Below are positions 1-8,327 of a stretch of 64,000 nt of DNA, in pieces. Position numbers and translations under genes: made by a program. Below the pieces are notes generated by a model that saw only the letters and a program-made list of their open reading frames with translations, was not told where the DNA came from and made no database searches. The stretch is from CAJQLB01 sp041392065 (GTDB lineage Bacteria > Bacteroidota > Bacteroidia > Flavobacteriales > Flavobacteriaceae). Positions within the stretch are counted from its first letter, which is position 1, and each line of letters starts with the position of its first letter. The DNA is taken from assembly GCA_041392065.1 (NCBI GenBank), contig JAWKMU010000002.1:124001-188000 (forward strand), given 5' to 3'.

Positions 1-200
1 TTAAATAATTGATTACAAGCCCAAGTGTCTTGTAAAGTTCTTGAAAAAGCAGGATCAAGAGTATTAATATTAGAATGTTGGTTAAATCTAAAGACTAAAT
101 TATCTTTAAAATCTGAGTGATTACTGCAAGAGAAAACAGCAAACAGGATAAAACAAAAAAACACAAAATGTATAATCCTATTAGTCTTAATGTTTAGCAT
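1..200 (-). CDS. Peptide ABC transporter substrate-binding lipoprotein (SBP family 5), N-terminal fragment
   Basis: The reverse strand opens with ATG at 200 and runs off the left edge, giving the first 66 residues. A hydrophobic signal (residues 10-24) ends in a lipobox-like VFSC with Cys25 as the likely lipidated residue. The mature start contains FRFNQ, NINTLDPAFSRT and a WACNQLF stretch, which matches the N-terminal core of oligopeptide/dipeptide binding proteins, where the binding lobe starts with a line about low-affinity targets and TLDP. It would sit on the periplasmic face of a membrane and pass peptides to a permease outside this window. Divergent from mtaB, sharing a 45-bp intergenic region. 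Family assignment rests on this short piece only. Confidence 0.7.
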   Translation of the reverse strand, partial: MLNIKTNRIIHFVFFCFILFAVFSCSNHSDFKDNLVFRFNQHSNINTLDPAFSRTLQDTWACNQLF

Positions 201-215
201 TTAAGTTATTAGTTG

Positions 216-223
216 TAAATTTG
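216..223 (+). promoter_or_regulatory. Candidate -7 promoter element for mtaB
   Basis: TAAATTTG matches the Bacteroidota -7 consensus TAnnTTTG and ends 22 bases before the mtaB start. The -33 position shows only TTTA, so the match is partial. Confidence 0.35.
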
Positions 224-245
224 CAATCTTGGTAAAAATACAAGA

Positions 246-1577
246 ATGAATCGTAGAAAAAAAGTCGCATTTTATACTTTGGGTTGTAAGCTCAATTTTT
301 CTGAAACCTCTACCATTGCAAGAAATTTTAATAATGAAGGTTTTGACCGTGTTGATTTTTCTGAATCTGCTGATATCTATGTCATTAACACCTGTTCAGT
401 TACCGAAAATGCAGATAAACGATTTAAAACTATTGTAAAGCAAGCTCAAAAAAACAATCCTGAAGCATTTGTTGCAGCAGTTGGCTGTTATGCTCAATTA
501 AAACCTCAAGAACTTGCAGATGTAGATGGTGTCGATTTGGTTCTTGGTGCTACCGAAAAATTTAAAATTACAGATTACTTAAATGATCTTACCAAAAACA
601 ATTATGGAGAGGTACATTCTTGTGAAATTGCCGAAGCCGATTTTTATGTAGGCAGCTATTCAATTGGTGATAGAACGAGAGCTTTTTTAAAAGTGCAAGA
701 TGGTTGTGACTATAAGTGTACCTATTGTACAATACCTTTGGCGAGAGGTATTTCTCGTAGTGATACCATGCAAAATGTAATTGAAAATGCAAAAGAAATT
801 GCTGCACAAGACATAAAAGAAATTGTACTTACAGGAGTTAACATTGGAGATTATGGTAAGGGTGAGTTTGGCAATAAAAAACATGAGCATACTTTTTTAG
901 ATTTAGTAACTGAGTTGGATAAGGTTGAAGGTATTGAAAGACTTCGAATCTCATCAATAGAGCCTAATTTATTAAAAGACGAAACCATAGAGTTGGTAGC
1001 AAACTCAAGGGCTTTTGTGCCTCATTTTCATATACCGTTACAAAGTGGAAGTAATGATATCCTAAAAAAAATGAAGCGTAGATACATGAAAGAATTGTAT
1101 GTAAATCGTGTTTCAAAAATAAAAGAAGTGATGCCTCATGCTTGTATTGGTGTTGATGTAATTGTTGGTTTTCCTGGTGAAACAGATGAGCATTTCTTGG
1201 AGACTTATAATTTTTTGAATGAATTAGATATTTCTTATCTGCATGTATTTACATATTCTGAGCGTGACAATACAGAAGCTGCAGAAATGAATGGAGTAGT
1301 GCCTAAAAACATTAGAAACAAGCGCAGTAAAATGTTAAGAGGTTTGTCTGCAAAAAAGAGAAGAGCTTTTTACGAAGGCCAAATAGGTGCTATGAGAACA
1401 GTTTTGTTTGAGGGTGAAAATAAAGAAGGTTATATACATGGTTTTACCGAAAATTATGTAAAAGTAAAAACACCATGGAATCCCGAATTAATCAATACCT
1501 TACATAAGGTTGAGCTTACAAAAATAGACCAAGATGGTTTGGTAAGGTTTGAATTTGTTGAAGTTTTATCTACTTAG
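246..1577 (+). CDS. mtaB: tRNA (N6-threonylcarbamoyladenosine(37)-C2)-methylthiotransferase MtaB
   Basis: Radical-SAM methylthiotransferase that converts t6A37 to ms2t6A37 in tRNAs reading ANN codons. The N-terminal UPF0004 domain carries the three cluster cysteines Cys14 (YTLGCKLN), Cys50 (INTCSVT) and Cys81 (GCYAQ). The radical-SAM CxxxCxxC motif is Cys154, Cys158 and Cys161 (DGCDYKCTYC). A TRAM-like C-terminal part follows from about residue 375. At 443 residues the length is normal for MtaB, and YTLGCKLN favours MtaB over MiaB or RimO. Start at the first ATG, with a -7-like element 22 bases upstream. It appears monocistronic: a separate lipoprotein gene follows after 114 bases. Confidence 0.93.
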   Translation: MNRRKKVAFYTLGCKLNFSETSTIARNFNNEGFDRVDFSESADIYVINTCSVTENADKRFKTIVKQAQKNNPEAFVAAVGCYAQLKPQELADVDGVDLVLGATEKFKITDYLNDLTKNNYGEVHSCEIAEADFYVGSYSIGDRTRAFLKVQDGCDYKCTYCTIPLARGISRSDTMQNVIENAKEIAAQDIKEIVLTGVNIGDYGKGEFGNKKHEHTFLDLVTELDKVEGIERLRISSIEPNLLKDETIELVANSRAFVPHFHIPLQSGSNDILKKMKRRYMKELYVNRVSKIKEVMPHACIGVDVIVGFPGETDEHFLETYNFLNELDISYLHVFTYSERDNTEAAEMNGVVPKNIRNKRSKMLRGLSAKKRRAFYEGQIGAMRTVLFEGENKEGYIHGFTENYVKVKTPWNPELINTLHKVELTKIDQDGLVRFEFVEVLST

Positions 1578-1691
1578 AAGTTACACTTTAGCGCTGTTTG
1601 TCCAAATTTTAAGTTTATTGTCCGTTTTTTTTCTACAAAAGCTGTAAGACATAATATATTTGAAACGCTTAAACCTAAAAGCGCCCCAAGA

Positions 1692-2201
1692 ATGAAAAAT
1701 TCAATTTTAGTATTTTTTACGTGTCTTTCATTAATCGTATTTTCGTCCTGTACCACTGAAGCTATTGATGATACTTCTTCTATTTTAGGAGAATGGACCT
1801 TAACTTCTTGGGAAGTCGATTTACCAATGGACTTGAACAATGATGGTACACCTCAAACCAAATTTTCTCCAGGCTGTTTAAGTGACTCTACCTTAAATTT
1901 TATGGATGCTAATAATGCAACTATTTTTTACGCTTCAGACGTATCTTATAACACAACAATAGAAGATGGTAAGCTTGTTTTTATGACATCATGCTCAACC
2001 AGTAGTGATAGAGTGCCAACTTTGGTAAGTTATTCAACCAATGGTAACTCAGCTATAATTAATTTTGAAGGCGAGAGTATTGTACTTAATTTAGATAATA
2101 ACACTTTAACTATGTTTGTGCCTAATGGTTTTGTGGCAAAAGACATTGATACTTTTGAAACCACAGTTTCTCAACATGTTACTTATACTTTTACAAGATA
2201 A
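1692..2201 (+). CDS. Lipocalin-like lipoprotein
   Basis: A 169-residue secreted lipoprotein. A signal peptide ends at the lipobox VFSSC (Cys20). The mature part starts with a Ser/Thr/Asp linker and then ILGEWTLTSWEVD, the GxW strand typical of the lipocalin-like (DUF4923/lipocalin_4 type) small lipoproteins common in flavobacteria. The rest is predicted beta strands, consistent with a small barrel anchored in the outer membrane. The ligand is unknown. A strong hairpin terminator follows 20 bases after the stop, so the gene ends its own transcript. The fold assignment is inferred from the GEW motif and the size. Confidence 0.6.
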   Translation: MKNSILVFFTCLSLIVFSSCTTEAIDDTSSILGEWTLTSWEVDLPMDLNNDGTPQTKFSPGCLSDSTLNFMDANNATIFYASDVSYNTTIEDGKLVFMTSCSTSSDRVPTLVSYSTNGNSAIINFEGESIVLNLDNNTLTMFVPNGFVAKDIDTFETTVSQHVTYTFTR

Positions 2202-2220
2202 AATAAGGTCGTTATATAAC

Positions 2221-2256
2221 AAAAAAGCCTAAGTTTAATTAAACTTAGGCTTTTTT
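2221..2256. terminator. Bidirectional intrinsic terminator
   Basis: A perfect 36-base palindrome: six A, GCCTAAGTTTA, its complement, then six T. It lies between convergent genes (the lipoprotein ending at 2201 and the minus-strand gene ending at 2275) and can stop both. Confidence 0.9.
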
Positions 2257-2274
2257 GTTATTGTATAATTATTA

Positions 2275-2571
2275 TTATATACGTATTCCTACAGGTAACA
2301 TGCTCTTATATCGCCTATTTCTTCTTATAAATTTGGCAATTGGAGGACTTGTAGGAACTACACTAATATTTCGTTCCTGTATGTTTTCCATTACCATTTT
2401 CAGAAAATCTTCGGTAAAATTTTCATCGGCAATCGTTTCAGGAACAATAAGTTTGGTTAAGAAAATTTTTCTGTCTTGGAGCGAATACTCAATTTTGGCG
2501 AGCTGATCATCGACCTTTAACTCAAATTGGCGTAAAAAGTCGTTGTCAATTAATTCGGCTGCATCAATCAT
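2275..2571 (-). CDS. GNAT-like N-acetyltransferase-fold protein (YjdJ type)
   Basis: A 98-residue protein resembling the short YjdJ-type GNAT families: an N-terminal strand/helix (FELKVDDQLAKIEYSL), the VPE turn, a long helix, and the C-terminal VVPTSPPIAKFIRRN block, equivalent to the VVPLCPFVAAYI block of the family. The usual R/QxxGxG acetyl-CoA loop is not visible; the segment after VPE reads TIADENFTEDF. It may therefore bind CoA poorly or act on something else. A perfect -7 element (TATATTTG) lies 54 bases upstream on the same strand. Single gene, divergent from the hydrolase at 2680. Confidence 0.6.
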   Translation of the reverse strand: MIDAAELIDNDFLRQFELKVDDQLAKIEYSLQDRKIFLTKLIVPETIADENFTEDFLKMVMENIQERNISVVPTSPPIAKFIRRNRRYKSMLPVGIRI

Positions 2572-2625
2572 AATTTGTTTGTTTTAATCAAAGGAAGACA
2601 ATCTATTTTCTATAGATTTGCTATG

Positions 2626-2633
2626 CAAATATA
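2626..2633 (-). promoter_or_regulatory. Candidate -7 promoter element for the GNAT-like gene
   Basis: On the minus strand this reads TATATTTG, a perfect TAnnTTTG element, 54 bases upstream of the start at 2571. No clear -33 TTTG lies at the right distance. Confidence 0.4.
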
Positions 2634-2679
2634 CGAAAAAAAATCGTTAATTCAGTATTATATTGAACCTTAATTACTT

Positions 2680-3342
2680 ATGGTTAAAAAAATAACTCAC
2701 GTATACTTAATGCCAGGAATGGCAGCAAACCCTTCAATATTTGAGTATATAAAGCTGCCTGAAGATATATTTAAAATTCATTTATTAGAATGGATTATTC
2801 CTACAAAAAATGAAAGTATCGATTCTTATGCAAAACGCATGAATCTAAAAATAAAGCACGAAAATCCTGTGCTGATTGGCGTTTCATTTGGTGGTGTATT
2901 GGTACAAGAAATGAGTAAGTATATAGGATTTAAAAAACTAATCATCATATCATCTATTAAATCTACGCACGAATTGCCTCGAAGAATGCGATTGGCAAAA
3001 ATGTCTAAAGCATACAAACTTTTACCAACTCAATTAGTCAAAAATTTTGAAGCTTTAGCAAAGTATGCGTTTGGAGAAGCCTTAAAAAAACGTTTCGAGC
3101 TATACAGAAAATATTTGTCTGTAAGTGACAAACAATATTTGGATTGGGCAATCAAAAATATGGTTTGCTGGGAACAAGACGAAGCATTGCCAAATACAAT
3201 TCATATACATGGAGACAGCGATCCTGTTTTTCCAATAAAAAATATATCAAACTGTGTTGTTGTAAAAGGAGGAACACATATTATGATAATTAATAAGTGT
3301 AAGTGGTTCAATGAAAATCTACCACAATTGATTCTTAATTAA
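2680..3342 (+). CDS. Alpha/beta hydrolase
   Basis: A 220-residue cytoplasmic alpha/beta-hydrolase-fold protein. It shows an oxyanion-side MPGMAAN strand turn (residues 11-17), the nucleophile elbow GVSFGG with Ser69, the acid at HGDSDPVFP (Asp181) and the catalytic His in GGTHIM (His200), so the Ser-Asp-His triad is complete and in canonical order. The lid region (about 100-165) is short and helical. The substrate cannot be named; the family covers esterases, thioesterases and C-C hydrolases. Stands alone, divergent from the GNAT-like gene and 54 bases before the transglycosylase. Confidence 0.75.
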   Translation: MVKKITHVYLMPGMAANPSIFEYIKLPEDIFKIHLLEWIIPTKNESIDSYAKRMNLKIKHENPVLIGVSFGGVLVQEMSKYIGFKKLIIISSIKSTHELPRRMRLAKMSKAYKLLPTQLVKNFEALAKYAFGEALKKRFELYRKYLSVSDKQYLDWAIKNMVCWEQDEALPNTIHIHGDSDPVFPIKNISNCVVVKGGTHIMIINKCKWFNENLPQLILN

Positions 3343-3396
3343 TTTAGCAAGATTCCAGTTTTTTCCTTATTTTTAAAGCCTAATAAACTTTTTAAA

Positions 3397-4326
3397 ATGA
3401 TGAAGACAATAAAAAATATTTTAGCATGTCTTGGATTATTAAGTTTATCTGCGCTGTTTATTTTTGCAGTACAAGATGCTCCAAGTGATGATAATTTAGA
3501 AAAGAAAATCATAAACGATTATAACGTTTATGCTTTGAATGTTCCTGAAGATTTGAATTTTGCAAACGAACCTATGCCTTTAAACGATCCTGATGTTTTA
3601 GAGCGTATGGATAGGGAATTGTTGGTAAACACCTATTGGCAGTCTAATGCCTTGCTAATGTTTAAGCGAGCCAACAAGTATTTTCCTGTAATAGAACCAA
3701 TCCTTAAAAAAAATGGAGTTCCTGACGATTTTAAGTACTTGGCTGTAATTGAAAGTGGTTTGACTAATGCTGTTTCTCCTGCTGGTGCAAGAGGTGTTTG
3801 GCAAATTATGAAAACCACTGGAAGGGAATTTGGTTTAGAAGTAAATGATAATGTAGATGAGCGTTATAATTTAGAATTGGCAACAGAAGTTGCTTGCAAT
3901 TATATAAAAAAAGCAAAAGAAAAATTAGGTTCTTGGACTCTTGCTGCAGCTTCTTATAATGCAGGAATGGCAGGAGTTTCTAATAGATTAAAAGATCAAA
4001 ACGTTACAGATTATTACGATTTACTTTTAGGTGAAGAAACAGGAAGATATATGTTTAGAATTGTAGCTTTAAAAGAAATTTTAAACAATCCTTCTAAGTA
4101 CGGTTTTAATTTTAGACACAAAGATTTGTATAAACCAATACCAACTTATAAAGTTACTGTTGATACTGCTGTGACCGATTTTGTGAAATTTTCTGAACGA
4201 TTTGGCATTAACTATAAGATATTAAAGTTGCACAACCCTTGGTTAAGAGAGCCTCACCTTAATAACAGTTCAAGAAAGCAATATTTTATTGAAATCCCGA
4301 AAGAAGGGTATTATACCAAACCCTAA
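3397..4326 (+). CDS. Lytic transglycosylase (SLT/MltD-like)
   Basis: A 309-residue exported murein hydrolase. The N-terminal hydrophobic segment (residues 5-25) serves as signal peptide or anchor. The SLT fold spans about 85-230, with the catalytic Glu119 in AVIESGLTNAVSP, followed by GARGVWQIM and the AASYNAGMAGV block, all diagnostic for family 1 transglycosylases. These enzymes cleave the MurNAc-GlcNAc bond and leave 1,6-anhydroMurNAc. The C-terminal 70 residues (YKVTVDTAVTDFVKFSE) look like a LysM-like or domain-specific tail seen in flavobacterial MltD relatives. The start may also be the second Met, one codon on. A bidirectional terminator follows. Confidence 0.85.
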   Translation: MMKTIKNILACLGLLSLSALFIFAVQDAPSDDNLEKKIINDYNVYALNVPEDLNFANEPMPLNDPDVLERMDRELLVNTYWQSNALLMFKRANKYFPVIEPILKKNGVPDDFKYLAVIESGLTNAVSPAGARGVWQIMKTTGREFGLEVNDNVDERYNLELATEVACNYIKKAKEKLGSWTLAAASYNAGMAGVSNRLKDQNVTDYYDLLLGEETGRYMFRIVALKEILNNPSKYGFNFRHKDLYKPIPTYKVTVDTAVTDFVKFSERFGINYKILKLHNPWLREPHLNNSSRKQYFIEIPKEGYYTKP

Positions 4327-4340
4327 TCATTATAAATCAT

Positions 4341-4375
4341 AAAAAAAAAGCACTGAGAATTCAGTGCTTTTTTTT
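4341..4375. terminator. Bidirectional intrinsic terminator
   Basis: An A-run, the stem AGCACTGA-GA-TTCAGTGCT, then a T-run. It is placed between the convergent transglycosylase (+) and the TPR-like gene (-), ending three bases before the latter's stop codon. Confidence 0.9.
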
Positions 4376-4377
4376 AT

Positions 4378-4956
4378 TTATCGTCTACTGCGTCTACCTT
4401 GTCTTGCCGAAGTTGGCGCACCATAATGTTGGTTAGGTATAGAGGCCTTTTTCATTTGCTGTTTCATCATTTTAATTTGCTCTGTTAAAATACCTCGTTT
4501 ATCCAATTTTTGAGCTTCTACTAAGAGTAAATTAGCTTCTTGCTTTCTTCTTTTGGTAAAAGCAATTCCTGCTAAATTTAGTTTTGCCATTGCTAAATCG
4601 TGATCCATAGATAAACCTAACGAAATAGCATTTTTAAAATATTTTTCGGCTTCATTCATATTTGTTTGTGATACCATAATCCCATTTAAGTAATTATAGT
4701 AACCTTGCTGTTTGGTAGTTAATGCAGATTGTGGGTTTTTTATTTTGTCCAACCATTTTTTTGCACCATCAAAGTCTTGTTTTCTCAGTTTTAAAAAGGC
4801 AAGAAGGATAAACTCATTTTTAAAATAAAGAAAAACAAATATCAATGATAGAAAAATAAACATGATGCCATTGCCAATATAACCTTCAGTAAACTGGTAA
4901 ACTGCATAGGCAATGATTAAAATTGCGATAACTAATTTTATGTTTTTGTTGTACAT
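4378..4956 (-). CDS. Membrane protein with TPR-like C-terminal domain
   Basis: 192 residues. Two hydrophobic segments near the N-terminus (about 7-24 and 30-46) form a small membrane anchor. The remaining 140 residues are helical with TPR-like spacing (FDGAKKWLDKI, AEKYFKNAISLGLS, AKLNLAGIAFTKRRKQEA). The C-terminus is basic, ending RQGRRSRR. This fits a conserved flavobacterial family with no known function, probably a scaffold on the cytoplasmic side of the inner membrane. Its promoter region is shared back to back with rpmH; a TACCTTTG -7 element lies 24 bases upstream. Confidence 0.6.
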   Translation of the reverse strand: MYNKNIKLVIAILIIAYAVYQFTEGYIGNGIMFIFLSLIFVFLYFKNEFILLAFLKLRKQDFDGAKKWLDKIKNPQSALTTKQQGYYNYLNGIMVSQTNMNEAEKYFKNAISLGLSMDHDLAMAKLNLAGIAFTKRRKQEANLLLVEAQKLDKRGILTEQIKMMKQQMKKASIPNQHYGAPTSARQGRRSRR

Positions 4957-4980
4957 TTTCTGCTTTTAAATTTCAGATTG

Positions 4981-4988
4981 CAAAGGTA
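4981..4988 (-). promoter_or_regulatory. Candidate -7 element for the TPR-like gene
   Basis: Minus-strand TACCTTTG (TAnnTTTG), 24 bases upstream of the start at 4956. The -33 element is not clear. Confidence 0.4.
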
Positions 4989-5021
4989 GTAAAAACAATT
5001 ATAAATATTTTTAATTTTAGG

Positions 5022-5052
5022 TTTGGCAAAGTAAAAACTCTTTGTATATTTG
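5022..5052 (+). promoter_or_regulatory. Promoter of rpmH (TTTG-N19-TATATTTG)
   Basis: TTTG at 5022-5025, a 19-base spacer, then TATATTTG at 5045-5052: a full match to the Bacteroidota housekeeping promoter. The start codon of rpmH lies 70 bases further on, leaving a leader of roughly 65 bases. Confidence 0.7.
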
Positions 5053-5122
5053 CACGCGGTTTTGGGTAATACCTTAAAACTGTTTATAATTAAAGGTTCA
5101 GAAGATTTAAAAGATATAAGCA

Positions 5123-5284
5123 ATGAGTAAAAGAACGTTTCAGCCTTCAAAAAGAAAAAGAAGAAATAAACATGGTTTCTTGGAAAGAATGGCATCTGCT
5201 AATGGCAGAAAAGTACTTGCACGTAGAAGAGCAAAAGGAAGAAAGAAATTATCAGTATCTTCTGAAGCAAGACATAAGAAGTAA
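5123..5284 (+). CDS. rpmH: 50S ribosomal protein L34
   Basis: A 53-residue ribosomal protein, very rich in Arg and Lys, with the full L34 pattern: KRTFQPSKRKRRNKHGF, RMASANGRKVLARRRAKGR and KKLSVS. It binds 23S rRNA in the large subunit near the exit side. The strong promoter upstream and a hairpin terminator 27 bases downstream mark a single-gene transcription unit. Unlike the classic arrangement, rnpA and dnaA are not adjacent; carB follows. The gene is shorter than many ORF cut-offs and could easily be missed. Confidence 0.97.
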   Translation: MSKRTFQPSKRKRRNKHGFLERMASANGRKVLARRRAKGRKKLSVSSEARHKK

Positions 5285-5310
5285 TGATTAACAATTGTTA
5301 ATATATTAAA

Positions 5311-5340
5311 GGTGTTACAGGTAGTAGCACCTTTTTTTTT
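5311..5340 (+). terminator. rpmH terminator
   Basis: An 8-bp stem (GGTGTTAC pairing with GTAGCACC, one G-T pair) around a 5-base loop, followed by ten T. Confidence 0.85.
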
Positions 5341-5397
5341 ATCCTATGGTTAACTATTTTTGAAAAATTTTTTAAACGCAAAACACAATTATCTATA

Positions 5398-8250
5398 ATG
5401 CCTAAAAGATCAGACCTAAAATCCATACTCATTATCGGATCTGGACCAATTATTATCGGACAAGCATGCGAATTTGATTATTCAGGAACTCAAGCTTTAA
5501 GATCACTTCGTGAAGACGGAATTGAAACTATTCTTATCAATTCTAATCCTGCAACCATAATGACAGACCCTTCAATGGCAGACCATGTCTATCTGTTGCC
5601 TTTAAATACAAAATCCATAATAAAAATTTTAAAAGAACATCCCCAAATCGATGCTGTATTACCTACAATGGGTGGTCAGACGGCTTTAAATTTATGTATT
5701 GAGGCTGACGAAAAAGGCATTTGGGAAGATTTTGGAGTAGAAATTATTGGTGTAGATATCGATGCAATTAACATTACTGAAGATAGAGAGCAGTTTAGAG
5801 AATTGATGCTTAAAATTGGCATACCTATGGCACCTCAAGCAACAGCTACTTCCTACTTAAAAGGAAAGGAAATAGCTCAAGAATTTGGATTCCCTTTGGT
5901 TATTAGAGCCTCATTTACATTAGGTGGAGCAGGAGCTTCATTTGTTTATAGAGAAGAAGAGTTTGATGAACTTTTAACTCGTGGTCTTGAAACTTCTCCT
6001 ATTCATGAAGTCATGATTGATAAAGCCTTGATAGGCTGGAAAGAATACGAGTTGGAACTTTTGCGTGATGCCAACGATAATGTTGTGATTATCTGTTCTA
6101 TCGAAAATATGGACCCAATGGGAATTCACACAGGAGACTCCATTACTGTTGCTCCAGCCATGACATTAAGTGATAAGACTTATCAAAGAATGCGAGATAT
6201 GGCAATACACATGATGCGTAGTATTGGAGACTTTGCAGGTGGTTGTAATGTTCAGTTTGCAGTAAGCCCAGACGAAAAAGAAGATATTATAGCTATCGAG
6301 ATAAACCCTCGTGTGTCACGTTCTTCAGCATTGGCAAGTAAGGCAACAGGTTATCCTATAGCAAAAATTGCTGCTAAGTTAGCAATTGGTTATCATTTAG
6401 ACGAGCTTCAAAACCAAATTACAAAATCTACTTCAGCGTTGTTTGAACCAACTTTGGATTATGTAATTGTGAAAATTCCACGTTGGAATTTTGATAAATT
6501 CGAGGGAAGCGATAGAACTCTTGGTCTACAGATGAAGTCAGTTGGAGAAGTGATGGGAATAGGTCGTTCGTTTCAAGAAGCACTCCACAAAGCCACACAA
6601 TCATTAGAGATTAAACGAAACGGATTAGGTGCTGATGGAAAAGGTTATAAAAATTATGATCAGATAATTAGCAAATTAAAATATGCAAGTTGGGACAGGG
6701 TCTTTGTAATTTATGATGCCATACAAATGGGAATTCCGTTAAGTAGGATTCACGAAATCACAAAAATTGATATGTGGTTCTTAAAACAATATGAAGAACT
6801 ATATTTCTTGGAAAAAGAAATTTCAACTTTTAAGATAGATACTATACAACGTGATTTATTGCTTGAAGCCAAACAGAAAGGTTATGGAGATAGACAGATA
6901 GCTCACATGTTGGGTTGTTTAGAAAGCCAGGTTTACAATAAGCGTGTAGAAATGAACATCAATCGTGTTTATAAATTGGTCGATACTTGCGCAGCTGAGT
7001 TTGAAGCAAAAACACCTTATTATTATTCCACTTTCGAAAACGAGGTAGAAACAAACGATGGAAAACGTTTTGCTGATAATGAAAGTAAAGTATCTGATAA
7101 GAAAAAAGTGGTAGTATTAGGTTCTGGACCAAACAGAATTGGTCAAGGTATAGAGTTTGACTACTGTTGTGTTCATGGAGTTTATGCTGCTAAAGAATGT
7201 GGTTACGAAACCATCATGATAAACTGTAATCCTGAAACGGTTTCAACCGATTTTGATACTGCTGATAAGCTTTATTTTGAACCTGTTTTCTGGGAACATA
7301 TCTACGATATCATTCGTCATGAGAAACCAGAAGGAGTTATTGTTCAGCTTGGTGGTCAAACAGCTTTAAAATTAGCAGAAAAATTAGATCGCTATGGAAT
7401 AAAAATTCTTGGAACGAGTTTTCAATCTTTGGATTTGGCAGAAGATAGAGGTCATTTTTCAACACTATTAAAAAAACTCGACATTCCTTACCCAGAATTT
7501 GATACCGCAGAAACTGCAGACCAAGCTCTGGCTGTTGCAGATAAGCTTAAATTTCCAATTTTGGTAAGACCTTCTTATGTGTTAGGAGGCCAAGGCATGA
7601 AAATCGTTATAAACAAACAAGAATTAGAAGAACACGTTGTTGATTTGCTCAGAAAAATCCCTAACAATAAATTGTTACTTGATCATTATTTGGATGGAGC
7701 CATTGAAGCCGAAGCTGATGCCATTTGTGATGGTGAAGATGTTTATATCATTGGAATTATGGAGCATATTGAGCCTTGCGGAATCCATTCAGGAGACAGT
7801 AATGCAACTTTGCCTCCTTTTAACCTTGGTGATTTGGTAATGCAGCAAATAAAAGATCACACCAAAAAAATTGCTTTAGCCTTAAATACAGTTGGATTAA
7901 TCAACATTCAATTTGCCATAAAAGACGATATGGTTTATATCATTGAAGCTAACCCAAGAGCGTCTCGAACAGTACCTTTTATAGCTAAGGCTTATGGTGA
8001 GCCTTATGTAAATTATGCTACCAAAGTAATGTTAAAACATAATAAAGTAAAAGACTTTGATTTTAAGCCAAAATTAGAGGGTTATGCCATTAAGCAACCA
8101 GTATTTTCATTCAATAAATTCCCAAATGTTAATAAACAACTTGGACCAGAAATGAAAAGCACTGGAGAAAGCATTTTGTTTATTGATAGCTTAAAGGATG
8201 ATGAGTTTTACGACCTATATGCAAGGCGTAAAATGTATTTAAGCAAATAA
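5398..8250 (+). CDS. carB: Carbamoyl-phosphate synthase large subunit, short form
   Basis: Makes carbamoyl phosphate from bicarbonate, two ATP and ammonia delivered by CarA, for pyrimidine and arginine synthesis. 950 residues hold both ATP-grasp halves: the carboxyphosphate half opens with ILIIGSGPIIIGQACEFDYS (residue 10 on), a linker/oligomerisation region spans about 400-555, and the second half opens with VVVLGSGPNRIGQGIEFDY near 575. The protein stops at LYARRKMYLSK right after the second ATP-grasp unit. The C-terminal MGS-like allosteric domain, about 130 residues in E. coli CarB (1073 aa), is therefore absent. To my knowledge this short form is usual in flavobacteria rather than a truncation. 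carA is not in the window. Confidence 0.96.
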   Translation: MPKRSDLKSILIIGSGPIIIGQACEFDYSGTQALRSLREDGIETILINSNPATIMTDPSMADHVYLLPLNTKSIIKILKEHPQIDAVLPTMGGQTALNLCIEADEKGIWEDFGVEIIGVDIDAINITEDREQFRELMLKIGIPMAPQATATSYLKGKEIAQEFGFPLVIRASFTLGGAGASFVYREEEFDELLTRGLETSPIHEVMIDKALIGWKEYELELLRDANDNVVIICSIENMDPMGIHTGDSITVAPAMTLSDKTYQRMRDMAIHMMRSIGDFAGGCNVQFAVSPDEKEDIIAIEINPRVSRSSALASKATGYPIAKIAAKLAIGYHLDELQNQITKSTSALFEPTLDYVIVKIPRWNFDKFEGSDRTLGLQMKSVGEVMGIGRSFQEALHKATQSLEIKRNGLGADGKGYKNYDQIISKLKYASWDRVFVIYDAIQMGIPLSRIHEITKIDMWFLKQYEELYFLEKEISTFKIDTIQRDLLLEAKQKGYGDRQIAHMLGCLESQVYNKRVEMNINRVYKLVDTCAAEFEAKTPYYYSTFENEVETNDGKRFADNESKVSDKKKVVVLGSGPNRIGQGIEFDYCCVHGVYAAKECGYETIMINCNPETVSTDFDTADKLYFEPVFWEHIYDIIRHEKPEGVIVQLGGQTALKLAEKLDRYGIKILGTSFQSLDLAEDRGHFSTLLKKLDIPYPEFDTAETADQALAVADKLKFPILVRPSYVLGGQGMKIVINKQELEEHVVDLLRKIPNNKLLLDHYLDGAIEAEADAICDGEDVYIIGIMEHIEPCGIHSGDSNATLPPFNLGDLVMQQIKDHTKKIALALNTVGLINIQFAIKDDMVYIIEANPRASRTVPFIAKAYGEPYVNYATKVMLKHNKVKDFDFKPKLEGYAIKQPVFSFNKFPNVNKQLGPEMKSTGESILFIDSLKDDEFYDLYARRKMYLSK

Positions 8251-8327
8251 AAGTTTCTTTTAAGGATTCTTTTTGGTACAAATATCTAAAAATTACTATT
8301 TTAGCTTAACAATAATTCAAAAATACT

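Noticed and set aside
1574..1840. An 88-codon minus-strand frame over the mtaB/lipoprotein junction.
   Set aside because: It overlaps the start of a lipoprotein gene with a clear signal peptide and has no recognisable pattern of its own.
2255..2506. An 83-codon plus-strand frame opposite the GNAT-like gene.
   Set aside because: The minus-strand frame has family-like blocks and a perfect -7 element; the plus-strand frame has neither and begins within the downstream part of a terminator.
4938..5195. A minus-strand frame covering most of rpmH.
   Set aside because: The plus strand encodes an unmistakable L34 with its own promoter and terminator.
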